Source: Candidatus Babeliales bacterium (GTDB lineage Bacteria; Babelota; Babeliae; Babelales; Vermiphilaceae). Taken from it: DNA of 64,000 bases. The notes below the pieces were generated by a model. It was not told the origin of the DNA. It did not search any database and worked only from the letters and a program-made list of their open reading frames with translations. Made by a program: the position numbers and the translations under genes. How positions within the stretch are numbered: position 1 is the stretch's first letter; each line of letters begins with the position of its first letter. The stretch is from assembly GCA_020049835.1 (NCBI GenBank), contig JAGVLK010000007.1, positions 98,331-162,330 of the forward strand. Reading direction: 5' to 3'. Below, one piece after another: positions 61,709 to 64,000 of this stretch.

Positions 61709-64000
<2,292 letters not shown>

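Overview
The window looks like chromosome from a small-genome bacterium that lives inside or on eukaryotic cells. The strongest signs are a Tlc-type ATP/ADP translocase, an exported ankyrin-repeat protein, an exported class IV (HDAC11-like) deacetylase, an AAA-ATPase/PD-(D/E)XK protein of a type multiplied in host-associated bacteria, and about twenty small secreted proteins with no recognisable family, several as tandem paralogues. Ordinary bacterial housekeeping genes lie between them. Together this fits Candidatus Dependentiae (TM6, Babeliae) best, but that placement is inference from gene content; no rRNA gene is present to confirm it.

Layout. 1-5540: end of recJ, cmk, three exported proteins (one a tiny lipoprotein) and lon. 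5727-11767: a near-consensus promoter and the ATP/ADP translocase, then rpsB, tRNA-Ser, the signal recognition particle RNA, dnaX and der. 11858-16877: an exported protein, a CCA-adding-type enzyme, a DUF4097-like exported protein, tRNA-Ala and a DsbD-like transporter. 16915-17663: a large inverted pair of non-coding repeats, another copy of which sits at 43414-43855. 17725-22818: a hibernation factor, an ExbB/ExbD pair, an FtsH protease with two complete AAA+ modules, rpmB and rpsT. 22819-29566: repeat-rich spacers with two MITE-like elements, the exported HDAC, exported proteins and xerC. 29567-33179: a membrane-bound NtrC-like regulator with degenerate ATPase motifs, a 33-residue membrane peptide and endonuclease III. 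33288-46457: mostly exported unknowns, interrupted by thrS and a PIN-PhoH protein. 46539-49993: yidD, rnpA, rpmH and, divergently, argR with two ARG boxes and an amino-acid ABC importer. 49994-54750: an ankyrin protein, small exported proteins, trxB and a trigger factor. 54774-58749: tRNA-Leu, tRNA-Lys, frr, pyrH, tsf and argS. 58837-61646: the AAA-ATPase/nuclease-like protein and mnmA. 61709-64000: the C-terminal end of a BclA-like collagen-repeat surface protein that runs off the edge.

How the parts fit. Energy parasitism (translocase) and amino-acid import under an ArgR homologue suggest dependence on host metabolites. The exported proteins form the probable host interface. Four of them share a start: a signal peptide followed by 40-100 residues rich in Arg, Ser and Ala with no acidic residue, which resembles an organelle-targeting presequence. 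Envelope quality control is represented by Lon, the double-AAA FtsH, the DsbD-like protein and thioredoxin reductase. The spacers hold modular palindromic repeats whose hairpins differ in sequence but keep base pairing; one hairpin module also appears inside a coding region, as Rickettsia palindromic elements do.

The most unusual items are the double-AAA FtsH, the exported HDAC11-like enzyme, the presequence-like exported family, the degenerate NtrC-like membrane regulator, an exported SpeD-like protein without its catalytic serine, and the modular hairpin repeats.
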